Assembly (NCBI GenBank): GCA_009760885.1
Contig: CM019713.1
Coordinates: 9,761,274 to 9,825,273 of the forward strand
From: Achatina immaculata
Lineage: Eukaryota; Mollusca; Gastropoda; Stylommatophora; Achatinidae
Direction: 5' to 3'
DNA length: 64,000 bases
In this document: positions 11,223 to 22,125 of the stretch, one piece after another
How positions within the stretch are numbered: position 1 is the stretch's first letter
Layout: each line of letters begins with the position of its first letter
The notes under the pieces: model-generated
The model's database searches: none
Told to the model about the DNA's origin: nothing
Seen by the model: the letters and a program-made list of their open reading frames with translations, nothing else
Program-made: the position numbers and the translations under genes

Positions 11223-12284
11223 AACAAACAGCGCTATCCGATGCTCTGTCACGTCAGAGCACTAAAGAGAATGCACCGCTGTCAATCTTCCGCCGCGAAG
11301 TGAGACGGGAAGCTGAAATGTTATTTTACTGAAATATTTGAAATTAGAAAATGTTTGTTACTTCCGCCGGGGCTCTAAATTTGGACGAATATGCTTGTTA
11401 TTAGAATTATTAGAATTTTAGAGGTTTCGTATTTTATTTAGACTTTATTGATTCCGTCGCCTAAATGTTCATTCATTCACTCATTAGGTGCAGTCGTTGA
11501 TATTTATAATAATCCTGACTGTTTTTCTTTTCCTTTCACATTTGGCCAGCTCCTTTCAGATATTTTTTTTTCTCTACCTCCAATTCCTCAACCTCCCATC
11601 GTTTTCCATCGAGTTTTCCAGTGACTGTCCGGTTTACTCTTATGATATGGGCAAAGAATTTTGAGTCCGTTTTTGCCTTATTATTTTAATGACTTTTTTC
11701 CCCCCATATTTCGCAAATTCTATCCGAACTTCTTCATTTTTCTGCTCTCTTTGTACAGGATATATCTGATATCAAGTCTCCAAAATGCTCATGATATTCT
11801 TAATATATCCAGCCATCTCCGTCACTTGTGGCTTCTTTCAGCGGATTTTGCATTCCTTATCTTTATTGTTCCCTGTAATGTGATACTGGAGTTTCTCATG
11901 AATGTCCAGATTCTGTTTGATATTCTGTTCCCTTAGAATATTTCACTGTTCCTTTTGTTACCTTTTATTACTTTTTTTTTAAAGTGTTCTTTTTAACACT
12001 TTATTTCCTTAGTTTAAACAGAGTGAGCATAACGTCTTTTCCTGATTGAAAAAAGATTTATTTACACAAAAGCAGATACAGATACAAAAGATGTTTTGTC
12101 CAGACTTTGTTCGCACATTTCAAAATGTGCGTCATTTGTTGTCTTGGGAACATCCAAACGATACTTGATTTCTTGCGGTGTGCTCTCCAACAGCTCTTTA
12201 CTAACCATTGCTAAAAGCATTCGTTATCCTTGCCTTCAAAGATTCCATATCAGGAACTGAAGAAATGAACAGTTTGTCCTTAGT
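11223..12284. other. Unannotated stretch
   Basis: T-rich DNA; the 91-codon frame at 11661-11936 is hydrophobic because of base composition and shows no family motif. Confidence 0.4.
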
Positions 12285-12296
12285 ATACCCCCGACC

Positions 12297-12586
12297 TGTT
12301 GGCAGAAACGCAGATGAAGCCATTGACAACAATTATTGAGGAAAGACGCTGGCGATGGTTGGGACATGTGCTCCGAATGACTGACAACTCACTACCAAAA
12401 ATAACATTAAGATGGACACCACAGGGGAACAGAAGTAAGGGTAGACCAAAAGAGACATGGAGAAGAACAACAGAAAGGATGTTGAGCAATAGAAGGCTCA
12501 CCTGGGCAAGAGCAGAAAAAAAAGGCGAAGGACAGGCATTTGTGGAAAACCCTTGCGGAAGCCCCATGTGTCCCGGGCACTTAAGG

Positions 12587-12627
<41 letters not shown>
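12297..12627 (+). pseudogene. LINE-A 3' end (reverse-transcriptase C-terminus), 5'-truncated
   Basis: Encodes the C-terminal segment of a non-LTR retrotransposon polyprotein: MKPLTTIIEERRWRWLGHVL, then LRWTPQG, GRPKETWRRT and a final NPCGSPMCPGHLRF, followed by an (AG)n tail. Only the last 90 or so residues remain. A perfect 12-bp target duplication (atacccccgacc at 12285-12296 and 12628-12639) brackets it, showing insertion by target-primed reverse transcription. An extra A in the A-run near 12517 shifts frame relative to the 48947 copy. Confidence 0.92.
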
Positions 12628-12630
<3 letters not shown>

Positions 12631-12639
12631 CCCCCGACC

Positions 12640-14040
12640 CCACCCCCAACCCCTTTAGAAAAGGTCAAGAAGGGTAATGAACGACATGCCATTGGGGGTA
12701 TCACTCCCAATTCATCGGTTTGAAAAGTTTGCTTTTTAAGAACTGTTGAACAACTAAAACCCAGTGTATATCGGTGCAGTGTCTTGATTAAAAAAAACTA
12801 ACTAACCACGACTCCTAGATTTTCCTCTTCCTTCTGCCGCCACAGTCGACCCAAGCTGGCACAGAGAACGTATCACAGATACGTTTCTGTGCGTGTCTTT
12901 TATACGTCCAAAGAAGAGCTTCAGCACGTCCAGGCAAACCTTTTCTGAAATAGTGAACCCTTTTAAAAAAAAAAGAGATGGGTCCAGAAAACAAACTGGG
13001 CTGTCTCCCTCATGAACGCCATTTTGATATTGGTGACTGCAGCGCTACCTGTACGGGAAAAGGAAAACTTAAAAGAGTCGACTTACGTTTATACTCTTCC
13101 ACAAAGGTTCGTGTTTCTGTCTGGCATAGTTATTAAGATAATAAATTTTCTTATTTAAAGAAGGGTTTTTTTATGATCAACTTCCTGGTTTCTTGTCTCC
13201 TATTTATCACTTTGGTTACCACGGCCATTATTCCACTCTCAAAAAGGCTACCACATCTCTGCACTCACTTTCTCTCTCTCTCTTTCTCTCTCTCTCTACT
13301 CACAAGTTCTGACGTGTTACTTTCCACTGTTTTGTACCATCCATAACTCATTATGACACGTTTACAGCCTTCATGTTAGGACTTTTCCTAGATCTGGCCT
13401 CCTCCCCCGCCCCCCCCCCCCCCACACACACACACAAATCTGAAAGCTGAATTTTCTTCATATGTGAACTAAAAAGAAGAAAAAATTTTTGGCTGGACCA
13501 TACAACAGCAAAATCAATGCAAGGAGGCCTAATTGCTTGCCACTTGCATGGGGAGGTTATTGTTTGAGACGCGTCTAAAGGGAAGTCATCGAATAATTGT
13601 TGCTACAGGTCCGGGCGTTTGTTCACTAGGAACACAACAGCGACACGGTTAGCAAGGGGAGGGCAGCCGCGTTTTTTTTTGGGGGGGGGGGGAGGATTTT
13701 TTTTTTTTCTTTTCTTTTTTTAAAAGGGCCGATGAAAATTTTAAACTTGAGAAATAATGAAAACTAATAGGGGTGGGTGGGTGGGTGGGGGGGGGGGGAA
13801 TAGTGGCTGAGATTGGGACAAAAACGGAGACAGACAGATAGATGATGGAAAGGAAATGAAAAGATCAATGTATAATGCGATGATGATGGCGATGATGAGC
13901 ATTTATACATAGTGTGGCGTACACAAGACCGGCACGAGTACACAAAATAGTAGTTTTCACGTTATGTTTCGTGTATCCGCGGTGGAAACGGTGAGAGACA
14001 GGCTCGTGTTATGGAGGTAGGTAAGTAGGTATACAAACTG
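12640..14040. other. Unannotated stretch rich in homopolymer runs
   Basis: Holds a C-run and CA run near 13405-13436, a TC run near 13270-13298, G-runs near 13680-13692 and 13783-13798, and T-runs. No gene was seen. Confidence 0.5.
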
Positions 14041-14141
14041 ATGGCCAGACAGGCAGATAGATACATAAGACATACAGTTAGACAGATAGGCAGACAGACA
14101 GATAGATAGATAGATGGACGTACAGTTAGACAATCAGACAA

Positions 14142-14221
<80 letters not shown>

Positions 14222-14476
14222 CCAGACAAACAGACAGATAGATAGACAAGGCAGACAGATATATAGGCTTACAGTTAGGCAGACAGACGGCCCAAAATAT
14301 AGATAAAACAGTTATATAGACATACAGACAGACACATAAGCAGACAGAAAGAAAGGTAGATAGAAAGATAAACAGGCAAAACAGAGAGACAGATTGATTG
14401 ACTGATCTTTATTTCAGAAGGGTTGGGAATTTGGCACGCAGGCCCGTCTGACATTCTACCCATTATCATACAACTT

Positions 14477-14557
<81 letters not shown>

Positions 14558-14578
14558 TAGATAGATAGATAGATAGAT

Positions 14579-14616
<38 letters not shown>

Positions 14617-14620
14617 TCAG
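14041..14620. repeat. (GATA)n / (GACA)n tetranucleotide block
   Basis: Long GATA stretches (14140-14220, 14555-14617) alternate with GACA stretches (14476-14556) and mixed segments. It is interrupted at about 14393-14465 by a copy of R6. Minus-strand frames read YLSIYLS-type repeats and are not genes. Confidence 0.93.
14393..14465 (-). repeat. R6 short repeat, copy 1
   Basis: About 70 bp with ggcacgcaggcccgtctgac, next to a GATT-type run. It matches 46464-46530 and the complement of 33452-33524. The minus strand reads RMSDGPACQIPNPSEIKISQS-like in all copies (MSDGPA, LDGPA variants), so it may be the coding 3' end of a retroelement. Each copy abuts a tetranucleotide repeat. Confidence 0.55.
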
Positions 14621-14885
14621 CTAAAACGCCTAGTCCAGATTACAGCAGTATCGATTTGAAGTATCGTCGTGTAAATAAACAAATGGGCAGTCATAAGTCC
14701 CTCTTGTGTGCACACGTCGGTCCAGAGTCGGAAAGTCACAATTAATTACCGTAGTCGGTGGTGATTTTATCGGTTTTCTCTCCCCTGGGTCAATACGATA
14801 CGGGGTCTCTTGCATGGTAAGAAATGTATTCGGAGAGGAGAGCCATTAGATAGTAGAAGTATTCGAAGCGGTTTTAGTAAGCGTA

Positions 14886-15206
14886 CTGTTTGCAACAGTA
14901 CAGTTTGTAGTACTGTTTGTAACACTACAGTTTGTAGTACTGTTTGTAACTGTATAGCTTGTAGTACTGTTTGTAACAGTACAGTTTGTAGTACTCTTTG
15001 TAACAGTACAGTTTGTAGTAGTGTTTGTAACGGTACAGCTTGTAGTACTGTTTGTAACGGTACAGTTTGTAGTATTGTTTGTAACGGTACATTTTGTAGT
15101 AGTGTTTGTAACGGTACAGTTTGTAGTACTGTTTGTAGCGGTGCAGTTTGTAGTAGTGTTTGTAACGGTACAGCTTTAGTACTGTTTGTAGCGGTACAGT
15201 ATGTAG
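14886..15206. repeat. 27-bp hairpin minisatellite, about 12 units
   Basis: Each 27-bp unit contains the near-perfect palindrome GTACTGTTTGTAACAGTAC (8-bp arms, 3-base centre), with variants such as aacggtac and gtagtg. The period is a multiple of three, so both strands show long open frames (up to 199 codons) with VCNSTVCST-like repeats. These are not genes. Confidence 0.9.
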
Positions 15207-15294
15207 TGATAGAAGTAGTGGTAACTGATGTAGCAGTGGTAGTAAATGTAGTGGTAGGGAAATATGATGTAGGATTTAGCATATATATATGCCG

Positions 15295-15302
15295 AATATA
15301 TA

Positions 15303-15356
<54 letters not shown>
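15295..15356. repeat. (TA)n microsatellite
   Basis: About 30 TA units with one phase slip near 15310. Confidence 0.95.
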
Positions 15357-15360
<4 letters not shown>

Positions 15361-15419
15361 CTCCTATTTCTACTTGTTTTTTTTTAAAATATATTGTTGT
15401 ATTTTTTAAATTCTCTGGT

Positions 15420-15515
15420 GTCACCATTTTCCGATGCTTTACTCGGATGAAGGCATTTTGGTCGAAATATTTGATGCTTTGATGGTAGTTCTTTCTGTCT
15501 TCTTTTTGTGTGTGC
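15420..15515 (+). repeat. R3 core, copy 2
   Basis: Holds ctcggatgaaggcattttgg followed by tcgaaatattt, the R3 core stem and GAAATATT segment (see 34330). Confidence 0.5.
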
Positions 15516-15616
15516 ATCTTTCACCGTAAAGTTTATCCCCTGCAGTTTCCTTGTTCAATAGGAAGTATCTTCCTTAGCCTGTATGCTTGTATCACACGTG
15601 AATGTCGTACCGGCTG

Positions 15617-15734
15617 AAGTAGTAGTAGTAGTAGTAGTAGTAATAACAGCAGCAGCAGCAGTAGTAGTAGTAGTAATAGTAGTTTTTGCTGTTGTGATGA
15701 TGATAGTAGCAGCAGTAAGAGCAGCACATGTATC

Positions 15735-15776
<42 letters not shown>

Positions 15777-15777
15777 A
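15617..15777. repeat. Compound (GTA)n, (GCA)n, (TTG)n trinucleotide block
   Basis: Runs of GTA, AGC and TTG follow one another. It directly follows, on the minus strand, the end of LINE-G at 15795, so it probably grew from that element's CAA-type tail. Confidence 0.9.
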
Positions 15778-15794
15778 GCGGTAATGTTGTCATC

Positions 15795-16215
15795 ATCATG
15801 TGCCGTGCCTGAAGGCGTCGACGACCATGCCCTTTCTACAGTTTCCGATCTTTCATGTTTTTCATCAGTTCTGTTGGTGTGGCTTCTCCCAGGCCATTTT
15901 GTCAAGGCCATCTAAGATTTCTTCTCTTACTCTACCTCTTCCTCTCCTTCCTCAAATTTCCCCTGTTGTCACGATATTTTCGATTCCACCTCTTCTCATA
16001 TGGCCAATGAGCCTAGGCTGTCTCCCCCGTAGTGTGTTTGCTAAGATTCCTTTCTCACTGGCTTTCGTTAGGCATTCTTCATTTGTTATTTTAGCTGTCC
16101 ATGGTATTCTCGTAGGAACCACATTTCAGTTGCCTCTAATGCTCTTGTTACTGCTTTTGTTAGTGACCATGATTCAATATTGACTCGATATAGAATGAAT
16201 TTTAAGATCCTTTAC
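15795..16215 (-). pseudogene. LINE-G 3' end, degenerate
   Basis: The minus strand reads a LINE C-terminal region: KITNEECLTKASEKGILANT, then RGRQPRLIGHMRRGGIEN, GRRGRGRVREEILDGLDKMA and an end like MVVDAFRHGT. This is the family pattern (wild-type W-T-E-K-I-T-N-E, FxGHxxR, basic RGR region). It contains stops and a frameshift. The tail after the stop is ATG- then CAA-rich, merging with the trinucleotide block. Confidence 0.75.
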
Positions 16216-16475
16216 CTTGGTATCTATTTACAAAGATAGATTTATAACGAAACAGTTGTCATTTTCTGAAATGCTGTCTTTACCTGACATATTCTGTAAT
16301 GTCATCGGTCATGGAAAAAAAGAATAATAAAAGGAGAGAGACAGAAGGCGGCTCATTTAAGGCAAGCTGTGAAACTAGGCTCCTTCAAGAACGGTGGTTA
16401 CCACAGTTTATCGGACTGCGGGATACTTTGATAACGCAAATATCTCAAGAGCAAATATGCACTCAGCATCTAGGA

Positions 16476-17180
16476 ACATCATCGTCATCATTCTCGGCCT
16501 TCACTCCCTTGACAGCATAGGCCACAAATAAAGGCTCTCCAGTCATCCCTGTCCTTGGAATTATTCTCTGCTTCCTTCCACGTGTATCCCTTGTCTCTGA
16601 GCACTGTCATAATTTCTCTTCCCCAAGTAAGTCTAGGTCTTCCTCGTTTTTCTATTTCCTTCAGGATTCCATGTCAGCGCCTGTCGGGTGTCCGGTGTCG
16701 GATTTTCTCAGAGTGTGGCCAATCCACCTCCACTTCCTAGACATGATTTGTAGGTTCATAGGTTCTTGTCCTGCCTTTTCCCAGACCTCCTCGTTCCTGA
16801 TCTTGTCCTGCTATTTAATGTTCAAAATCTCCTCAAGCAGCAGTTCATAAATGTTTGTATCCTCTGTTGTATTGTCTTGGTCATAGCCCATGTCTCTGAA
16901 CCATGTAACAGGGCAGTCTTTACGTTTGTATTGAAAAGACTAAATTTGGTTCTTGTTTTGATGTTCTTAGATGACCAAATTCTGTTAAGTTGGATGAATG
17001 CTGTCCTGGCCTTGGTTATTCTAGCTTTAACATCCTTTTCCGTTCTCTCGTATGTATCCACTATGGTGCCTAAATATGTGAAATACTCTACCTTCCTCAA
17101 TTGCACTCCCTCGATTAGCATGAGGCTATTGCTTGCACTATTACTTTTCATTATCTTTGTTTTTTTGTCTATTAACATAT
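16476..17180 (-). pseudogene. LINE-C fragment: RT connection region to C-terminus
   Basis: The minus-strand frame 16822-17178 reads VEYFTYLGTIVDTYERTEKD, KARTAFIQLNRIW and VKTALLHGSETW, the segment just after the RT active site in many LINEs. After a frameshift it continues through SRKWRWIGHTLRKS and ends near QCSETRDTRGRKQRIIP, GEPLFVAYAVKGVK, with a short ATG-type tail at 16476-16490. The same end occurs at 57129. Truncated at 5' and broken. Confidence 0.88.
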
Positions 17181-17210
17181 AGTTTCAGTTTAACTGAATT
17201 CTTACTTAAG

Positions 17211-17560
17211 ATCTGCCTCGCAGCGGTCGATCTCGAACTGCCTCCACTGAACGCAACGTGAAAAGGGTTGACGACCTCATTAAACAAGACAGATGTGTCA
17301 TAGTAGCTGAAATCGCTGTAAATCTTGGAATAGGACACAAAGCAGTACAAGAAATGACTGAAACCCTAAGCTATAGAAAAGTTTGTGCCCGCTGGGTCCC
17401 ACAGGAGAGAACGTCCAGAAAGCAGTGTATCTGCGCCGTCGGTCAGCTGGAACGGAATTCTACCGGGAGGATATTTTCAAACTTGCAGACCGATGGGGGA
17501 AATGTGTGCAGAGAAATGGAGATTATGTTGAAAAGTGAAGAAAAAGTTGCAGGTTAAGGT
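17211..17560 (+). pseudogene. Internally deleted mariner transposase
   Basis: The first part reads VDDLIKQDRCVIVAEIAVNL, then GIGHKAVQEM and RKVCARWVPQ, the second helix-turn-helix of mariner transposases, which binds the TIR. After about 17405 the frame changes and reads FYREDIFKLADRWGKCVQRN then GDYVEK-stop (17537), the normal mariner C-terminus. The DDD catalytic domain between them is absent, so about two thirds of the gene is missing. No clear terminal repeats were identified. It abuts LINE-C on the left. Confidence 0.85.
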
Positions 17561-17636
17561 GATAAATTTATATTTTCTCTATCTATAAATTCTGATGTAA
17601 AAGAAAATTTTGCTCGCGGATTTCAGTATGACCCTC

Positions 17637-17640
<4 letters not shown>

Positions 17641-17671
<31 letters not shown>
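17641..17671. repeat. (TA)n microsatellite
   Basis: About 15 TA units between the mariner relic and the LINE-D copy. Confidence 0.95.
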
Positions 17672-17674
<3 letters not shown>

Positions 17675-17675
<1 letters not shown>

Positions 17676-18172
17676 CCTTCTTATATCCTTCCCATGCCGT
17701 TAAACGTCACATAGGACTCGCAAGGTAGTTCGCCAGTATTTTCCTGTTTTCGGCGAGTCTTTCAACCTCATCAAGGGATTTTATGCCTGTTAATTTGGCC
17801 TCTCTTAACAATGTCCTCTTTAGAGTTTCACGCGGTCTGCCTCTTTTTCTTTGGCCTGTTGTGTTCCACTTGATAGCTTGTTTTAGGATTCTCTGATCAT
17901 TTCTTCTCATCAAGTGACCAGCATATGTCCATCTCCTTTTCCTGATCACCCTGAGACTGGTTAGTTTTTGTTGGTGCTGCCATCGTTCTTACGTTCCAGA
18001 ATCCAATCTTTGTCACATGTTTGGGGCCGACGAATGAGCTCCTCGGAGTTGGCATCTCTGATGCTCGATTGGTTTCTCTGCGAGTTTCCGTAACGATATC
18101 TTTTTTTCCCATCTGGAGTCGCCTTAGATAGGTCACAGGATAAAGTTGTTAGCCTTATGCCCAACTCCCGGT
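17675..18172 (-). pseudogene. LINE-D with 5' start fused to 3' end (internal deletion)
   Basis: The minus strand begins near 18170 with an untranslated-like leader. It then reads RPQTCDKD or, in the next frame, GPKHVTKIGFWNVRTMAAPT; KIGxWNVRTM is the first motif of the APE-type endonuclease in many LINEs. At about 17950 it jumps to VIRKRRWTYAGHLMRR, then GQRKRGRPRETLKRTLLREA and VERLAENRK, the extreme C-terminus. The rest of the endonuclease and the whole RT are missing. Ends with a ggatataag-type tail. Confidence 0.85.
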
Positions 18173-18189
18173 ACAGGATATATATATAT

Positions 18190-18450
18190 TTGAATAACGG
18201 AGTGGCGGAGTGGCTAGCGCACTGTTTCTCATGGCTAGGTCAACGGTTCAAGTGTGACTGGAGGCACTCCAATAACTCAGCTGTGGAAATGAGTTTTAAC
18301 CTGGCTCAACCTGGAGCCGGGGAAGGCAAGATGTCCGGGCCTGATGCTGACCACATCACTGTCCAGTGTGCTGACAGGTGACCCAGGGGCTACTGACATC
18401 ATGCCCTCCATCTGTCTCCATGGTACCATAAGGACCGACTTTTACATTTT
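18190..18450 (+). mobile_element. SINE-A copy
   Basis: Head with A-box-like agtggcggagtggctagcgc and B-box-like cggttcaagtgtg, then a body with ggggaaggcaagatgtccgg and ctgaccacatcactg, ending near gacttttacattttg. Confidence 0.75.
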
Positions 18451-19587
18451 GATTTGTCGAAATGTCTGAATTAAAAAAAATTTATCCTGTTATTCCACCC
18501 ACAGCCCGTTATATTTGGTATAAAGAATCTCGGCTGTAGGAGAATTACAATAAGAAGATTAGAGAAACATCTTTTGTAAAGCAGCACATTACTACCTGTA
18601 TAAAAGTTCTGAACTAAAATAGACGCACTTGAAATTAGTCCGTCCCACTAAACCTTCTTAAGAAAATCTCGCCGGATCTACGCCGACGAACCCAGAAGAG
18701 GGGAGGAAACAGAGCTGGCATTAGACGTGATTTTATTTTACTGTTTCACAGGCTCGCTTCTGACGTGCTCTCGTGACAAAGGCTTTAATTATCACCTGGA
18801 TCAGGTTTAGAGGAGAGCTTTCTGCAGACCTGGTATTTTAATGAGGCTGCTTCACGCTCCGCCATAATAAGCAGACACGCCCACACAATAGCCAGATTTC
18901 GTCAAAGACCTACGTCATTTTACAAATTATTGCCTATTTGAAGCATTCTTCAGCCGGGCAATCCCGTTTTGCCCGATATAATTAAACTGGATTCGTTAAA
19001 AAAAAATCTAAACATAATGAGAAAGAAAAAAATACGGAAGTTACGAAATTGAAGATAGTTAATGAGTGGCCATTACGAATGGTTCCCCCCCCCCCAACCA
19101 AATGCATTCATCCTTTATTTTAGACTTTTTGTACAAATCCTGCAGCTCTTTACGATGACCTTCTGTGGGACGTCCAGGAATGGTAGAGCACGGGGAATCG
19201 ATACAACGTGGGCCGAAATTTATATTGCAGAGATACAACACTCCAGTCAGACTTCCTTGTCTGTCTGAGATGGTTCTCAGCTGCTGAATGTATGATGTCA
19301 CAGGTCCTATATTACACAAGTCCTGTACATTCGTTCGTTTTATTTATAGAAAACGTCTTTATTTGTTCCGTCATTTTCTTATCTGTAGATGGTGGGATTA
19401 GCTTTTCGTGTAAAGGGGCATAGAAGATGAAGGGAAATGGAGTGAAATGTAAGCATGTAATGAGAGTGATCTCTGATGATATGTAAGCAATAGGTCCTGT
19501 GATAGAGGGGGCCCATCATTCTTCAGCGACTCTACTTTAAGGGATGGATAAAAAAAAACAAATAAAAGATAAACAGATGGGGGTGTG
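18451..19587. other. Unannotated stretch
   Basis: No gene or repeat family was recognised. A short C-run lies at about 19086. Confidence 0.4.
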
Positions 19588-19812
19588 TGTAAGGTAAAAG
19601 GTAAAGGTAAAATCCCCTTTACCATGCCATTTAGGCATATTGAGGACACGGTGTTAGGCACATTTTATTTTCAAGACTTTCGGCACATGAAAGTACGACG
19701 TACTCAGTATCATGCCTGGCGTCATTTACCTTTTGAGTGAACCCTGGGGGGCCTTCTCGGAAACCCCACTGCTGGAACCTGAACCCGGTACTACCAGGCG
19801 GCTACACCTGGA
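19588..19812 (-). mobile_element. SINE-A copy, minus strand
   Basis: Starts on the plus strand with aaggtaaaaggtaaaggtaa, i.e. a (TTTACC)n 3' tail on the minus strand. It continues with gaggacacggtgttaggc, tttcggcacatgaaagt and gtatcatgcctggcgt, and ends in a diverged head near cggtactaccaggcgg. Confidence 0.8.
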
Positions 19813-19995
19813 GGCGAATAGAAGAAACAGCTCATGATATAAATAAATGGAGAGCCCTTGTGGACGGCCTATACCCCAGATGAAAAAAAAATAAAGTGAC
19901 CGAAGAAGGAAAGAAGGAAGGAAAGTACAAGGTAGTGTGAAAACCTAGGGTTTATTACACCAGAGTCGACACAAAGGCTACTGGCACATGCAGCA

Positions 19996-20465
19996 ATGTT
20001 TTCCATCTGCCAACTTTCTAACTTCTGTATGCGAAGACTGATTTTTTTCCATCTTCCCAACTTTCTAACTTCTGTATGCGAAGACCGATTTTTTCCATCT
20101 TCCCAACTTTCTAACTTCTGTATGCGAAGACTGATTTTTTCCATCTTCCCAACTTTCTAACTTCTGTATGCGAAGACTGATTTTTTTCTATCTTCCCACT
20201 TTCTAACTTCTATATGTGAAGACTGATTTTTTCCATCTTCCCAACTTTCTAACTTCTATATGTGAAGACTGATTTTTTCCATCTTCCCAACTTTCTAACT
20301 TCTATATGTGAAGACCGATTTTTTCCATCTTCCCACTTTCTAACTTCTATATGCGAAGACTGATTTTTTCCATCTTCCCAACTTTCTAACTTCTGTATGC
20401 GAAGACTGATTTTTTTCTATCTTCCCACTTTCTAACTTCTATATGTGAAGACTGATTTTTCTATT
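19996..20465. repeat. 46-bp minisatellite, about ten units
   Basis: Units contain ccatcttcccaactttctaa followed by cttctgtatgcgaagactga and a T-run. Three linked variants (gtatgcg or atatgtg; cccaac or cccac; ccatc or ctatc) recur in blocks: units 4-5 resemble units 9-10, suggesting a five-unit block duplication. Confidence 0.9.
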
Positions 20466-20539
20466 TTGTGTGTGTGTGTTTAAACGCTGGGTAAAGCAGC
20501 CGAACACGCTGGAAAGAACACGTGGCCAACGATGAAATA

Positions 20540-20840
20540 ACCAAACGAAAAGGGCATCGAGAACTTTATTAAAGAGGTCAAAAGACGAAAATGAAAGTGC
20601 CTGGGCTATATATCATTAATGGAAAGAATAAGACACCCCTATATCACCTTGACTTGGACACCTCAAGGAAAAACAGAAAAATTAGGCAAACCATTCGGGA
20701 CATGGAGACGCACGATACGGGAAGAACTAAAGGAAGCGGGAAAGACATGGTTTGAGGTATCCCGACTTGCTCAAGACAGGATTGGCTGGAGAACCTTTGC
20801 TGATGCCTTATGCTCCACTGGGAGTACAGAAGACTAATGA
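20540..20840 (+). pseudogene. LINE-F 3' end
   Basis: Reads LGYISLMERIRHPYITLTWT, PQGKTEKLGKPFGTWRRTIR and WFEVSRLAQDRIGWRTFADA LCSTGS, a LINE C-terminus with the TWTPQG, TWRRT and LAQDR motifs. The GHxxRM motif is altered. Only about 75 residues plus degenerate upstream sequence remain. Confidence 0.82.
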
Positions 20841-21342
20841 TGAAAGCAACTGAATGGTATGAAGAAAAGCCAACCCCCCCCCTTTTTTTTCCCCAACTAA
20901 GTGATACAGTGATACAAATACTCCCAACTTTCACTTCAATCTCCCGGCCTTGTTTCCTCTCTGTAATCATTTTGGTTTCTCTTTCCGCCTTCCTCTAAGA
21001 CGAAGCTGAAGCGTATTAGAAGCAGAACGGAAGCTCGTATACTGTAGTAGAAGATTACGTCATAATCGCCCTGAGGTTTTAAAGGACAGGCGGGGACAGT
21101 TGGGGACAGCATGGCCTGGTTTTGTTGCAACTTAATTTAGATTATTTTTTTTTTATTCGACCAGAAAGTTGTATCTACAATGATTTATCGCTCAGTGAAT
21201 TTTCTGTAACTTTTGATATGCGGCCTTTATTCTGTTTAAAGTCATGTATGTCATACTGAGACGTCTTTATTCTGTCTATGTTAAGTCATATATGTCATAC
21301 TCAGACGCCTTTATTCTATCTATATTAAGTTATATATATGTC

Positions 21343-21376
<34 letters not shown>

Positions 21377-21467
21377 AGAACCTTAAGTGCCAGGGCAAAT
21401 GGGGCTTCCGTAAGGGTTTTCCACAAATGCCTGTCCTTTGCCTTTTTTTCTGCTCTTGCCCAGGAGC
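21343..21467 (-). pseudogene. LINE-A 3' end inserted in the 44-bp array
   Basis: Minus-strand LINE-A tail: the complement of cacttaaggttcagag plus an (AG)n tail is followed by aatggggcttccg and ctttttttctgctcttgccc. A perfect 11-bp target duplication, atatatatgtc, lies at 21332-21342 and 21468-21478. About 125 bp long, strongly 5'-truncated. Confidence 0.9.
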
Positions 21468-21607
21468 ATATATATGTCATACTCAGACGTTTTTATTCTG
21501 TCTATATTAAGTCATATATGTCACACTCAGATGTTTTTATGTCTATATTAAGTTATATATGTCATACTCGGACGTCTTTATTCTTCCTATTTTAAGTTAT
21601 ATATTTG

Positions 21608-21880
21608 AAGCCTTTCAGAAACAGCAGAAAAGGCCTCATGCTGGCTGTGGAGTATGCGAAACAAGCATTGGGAACATAAGTAATTTCATTTGCCACAACC
21701 AATACCAGTCCTCCGTAGCTAAATCGCTAAAGACGCACTTCAAAAAAAAGTGCAGTGGCAACTGGAAGATCATGAGTTCAAAAGGGCCGAAACACTTGTC
21801 TGAGGGGGGGGGGGTTACTTCCTCTGATGATCTGAAGGAGTTGTGTTGTTGTTCCGCTCTCTGTGGTAGAGAGTTTCCTG
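21608..21880. other. Unidentified insert in the 44-bp array
   Basis: Non-satellite DNA between two array units. The forward frame reads HAGCGVCETSIGNISNFICH and THFKKKCSGNW, a cysteine/histidine-rich stretch without a firm family. Its right end, gttgtgttgttgttccgctc then tctgtggtagagagtttcct, recurs at 56560-56590, so it is probably a retroelement end. An atatat flank repeats on both sides and may be a short target duplication. Confidence 0.5.
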
Positions 21881-22125
21881 CATATATGTCATACTCAAAT
21901 GCCTTTAATCCGTCTGTATTAAGTTTATATGTTATATGTAGTACATATGCCATGTTCGAAGGCCTTTATTTTGCCTATGTTAAGCCTTATATGCCATACT
22001 CAAACACCTTTATTCTGCCTATATTAAGCCATATATGCCATACTCAAAAGCCTTTATTCCTTTTATAGTAAGCCTTATGTGCCATATACAGACGCCTTTA
22101 TTTCGGCTTTATTAAGCCATATTGA

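Larger units (their letters stand above)
21241..22125. repeat. 44-bp minisatellite with two insertions
   Basis: About ten units with tcatatatgtcatactcaga, then cgcctttattctatctatat and taag. Interrupted by LINE-A at 21343-21467 and by another insert at about 21608-21880. Units right of 21900 form a separate subtype (gccatactcaaa, ttaagcc). Confidence 0.88.

Noticed and set aside
14767..15409. Two long frames, one per strand (171 and 199 codons)
   Set aside because: Both are translations of the 27-bp array, kept open because the period is a multiple of three.
19588..19620. Telomere-like repeat (ggtaaa)n
   Set aside because: It is the 3' tail of SINE-A, seen again at 26716.
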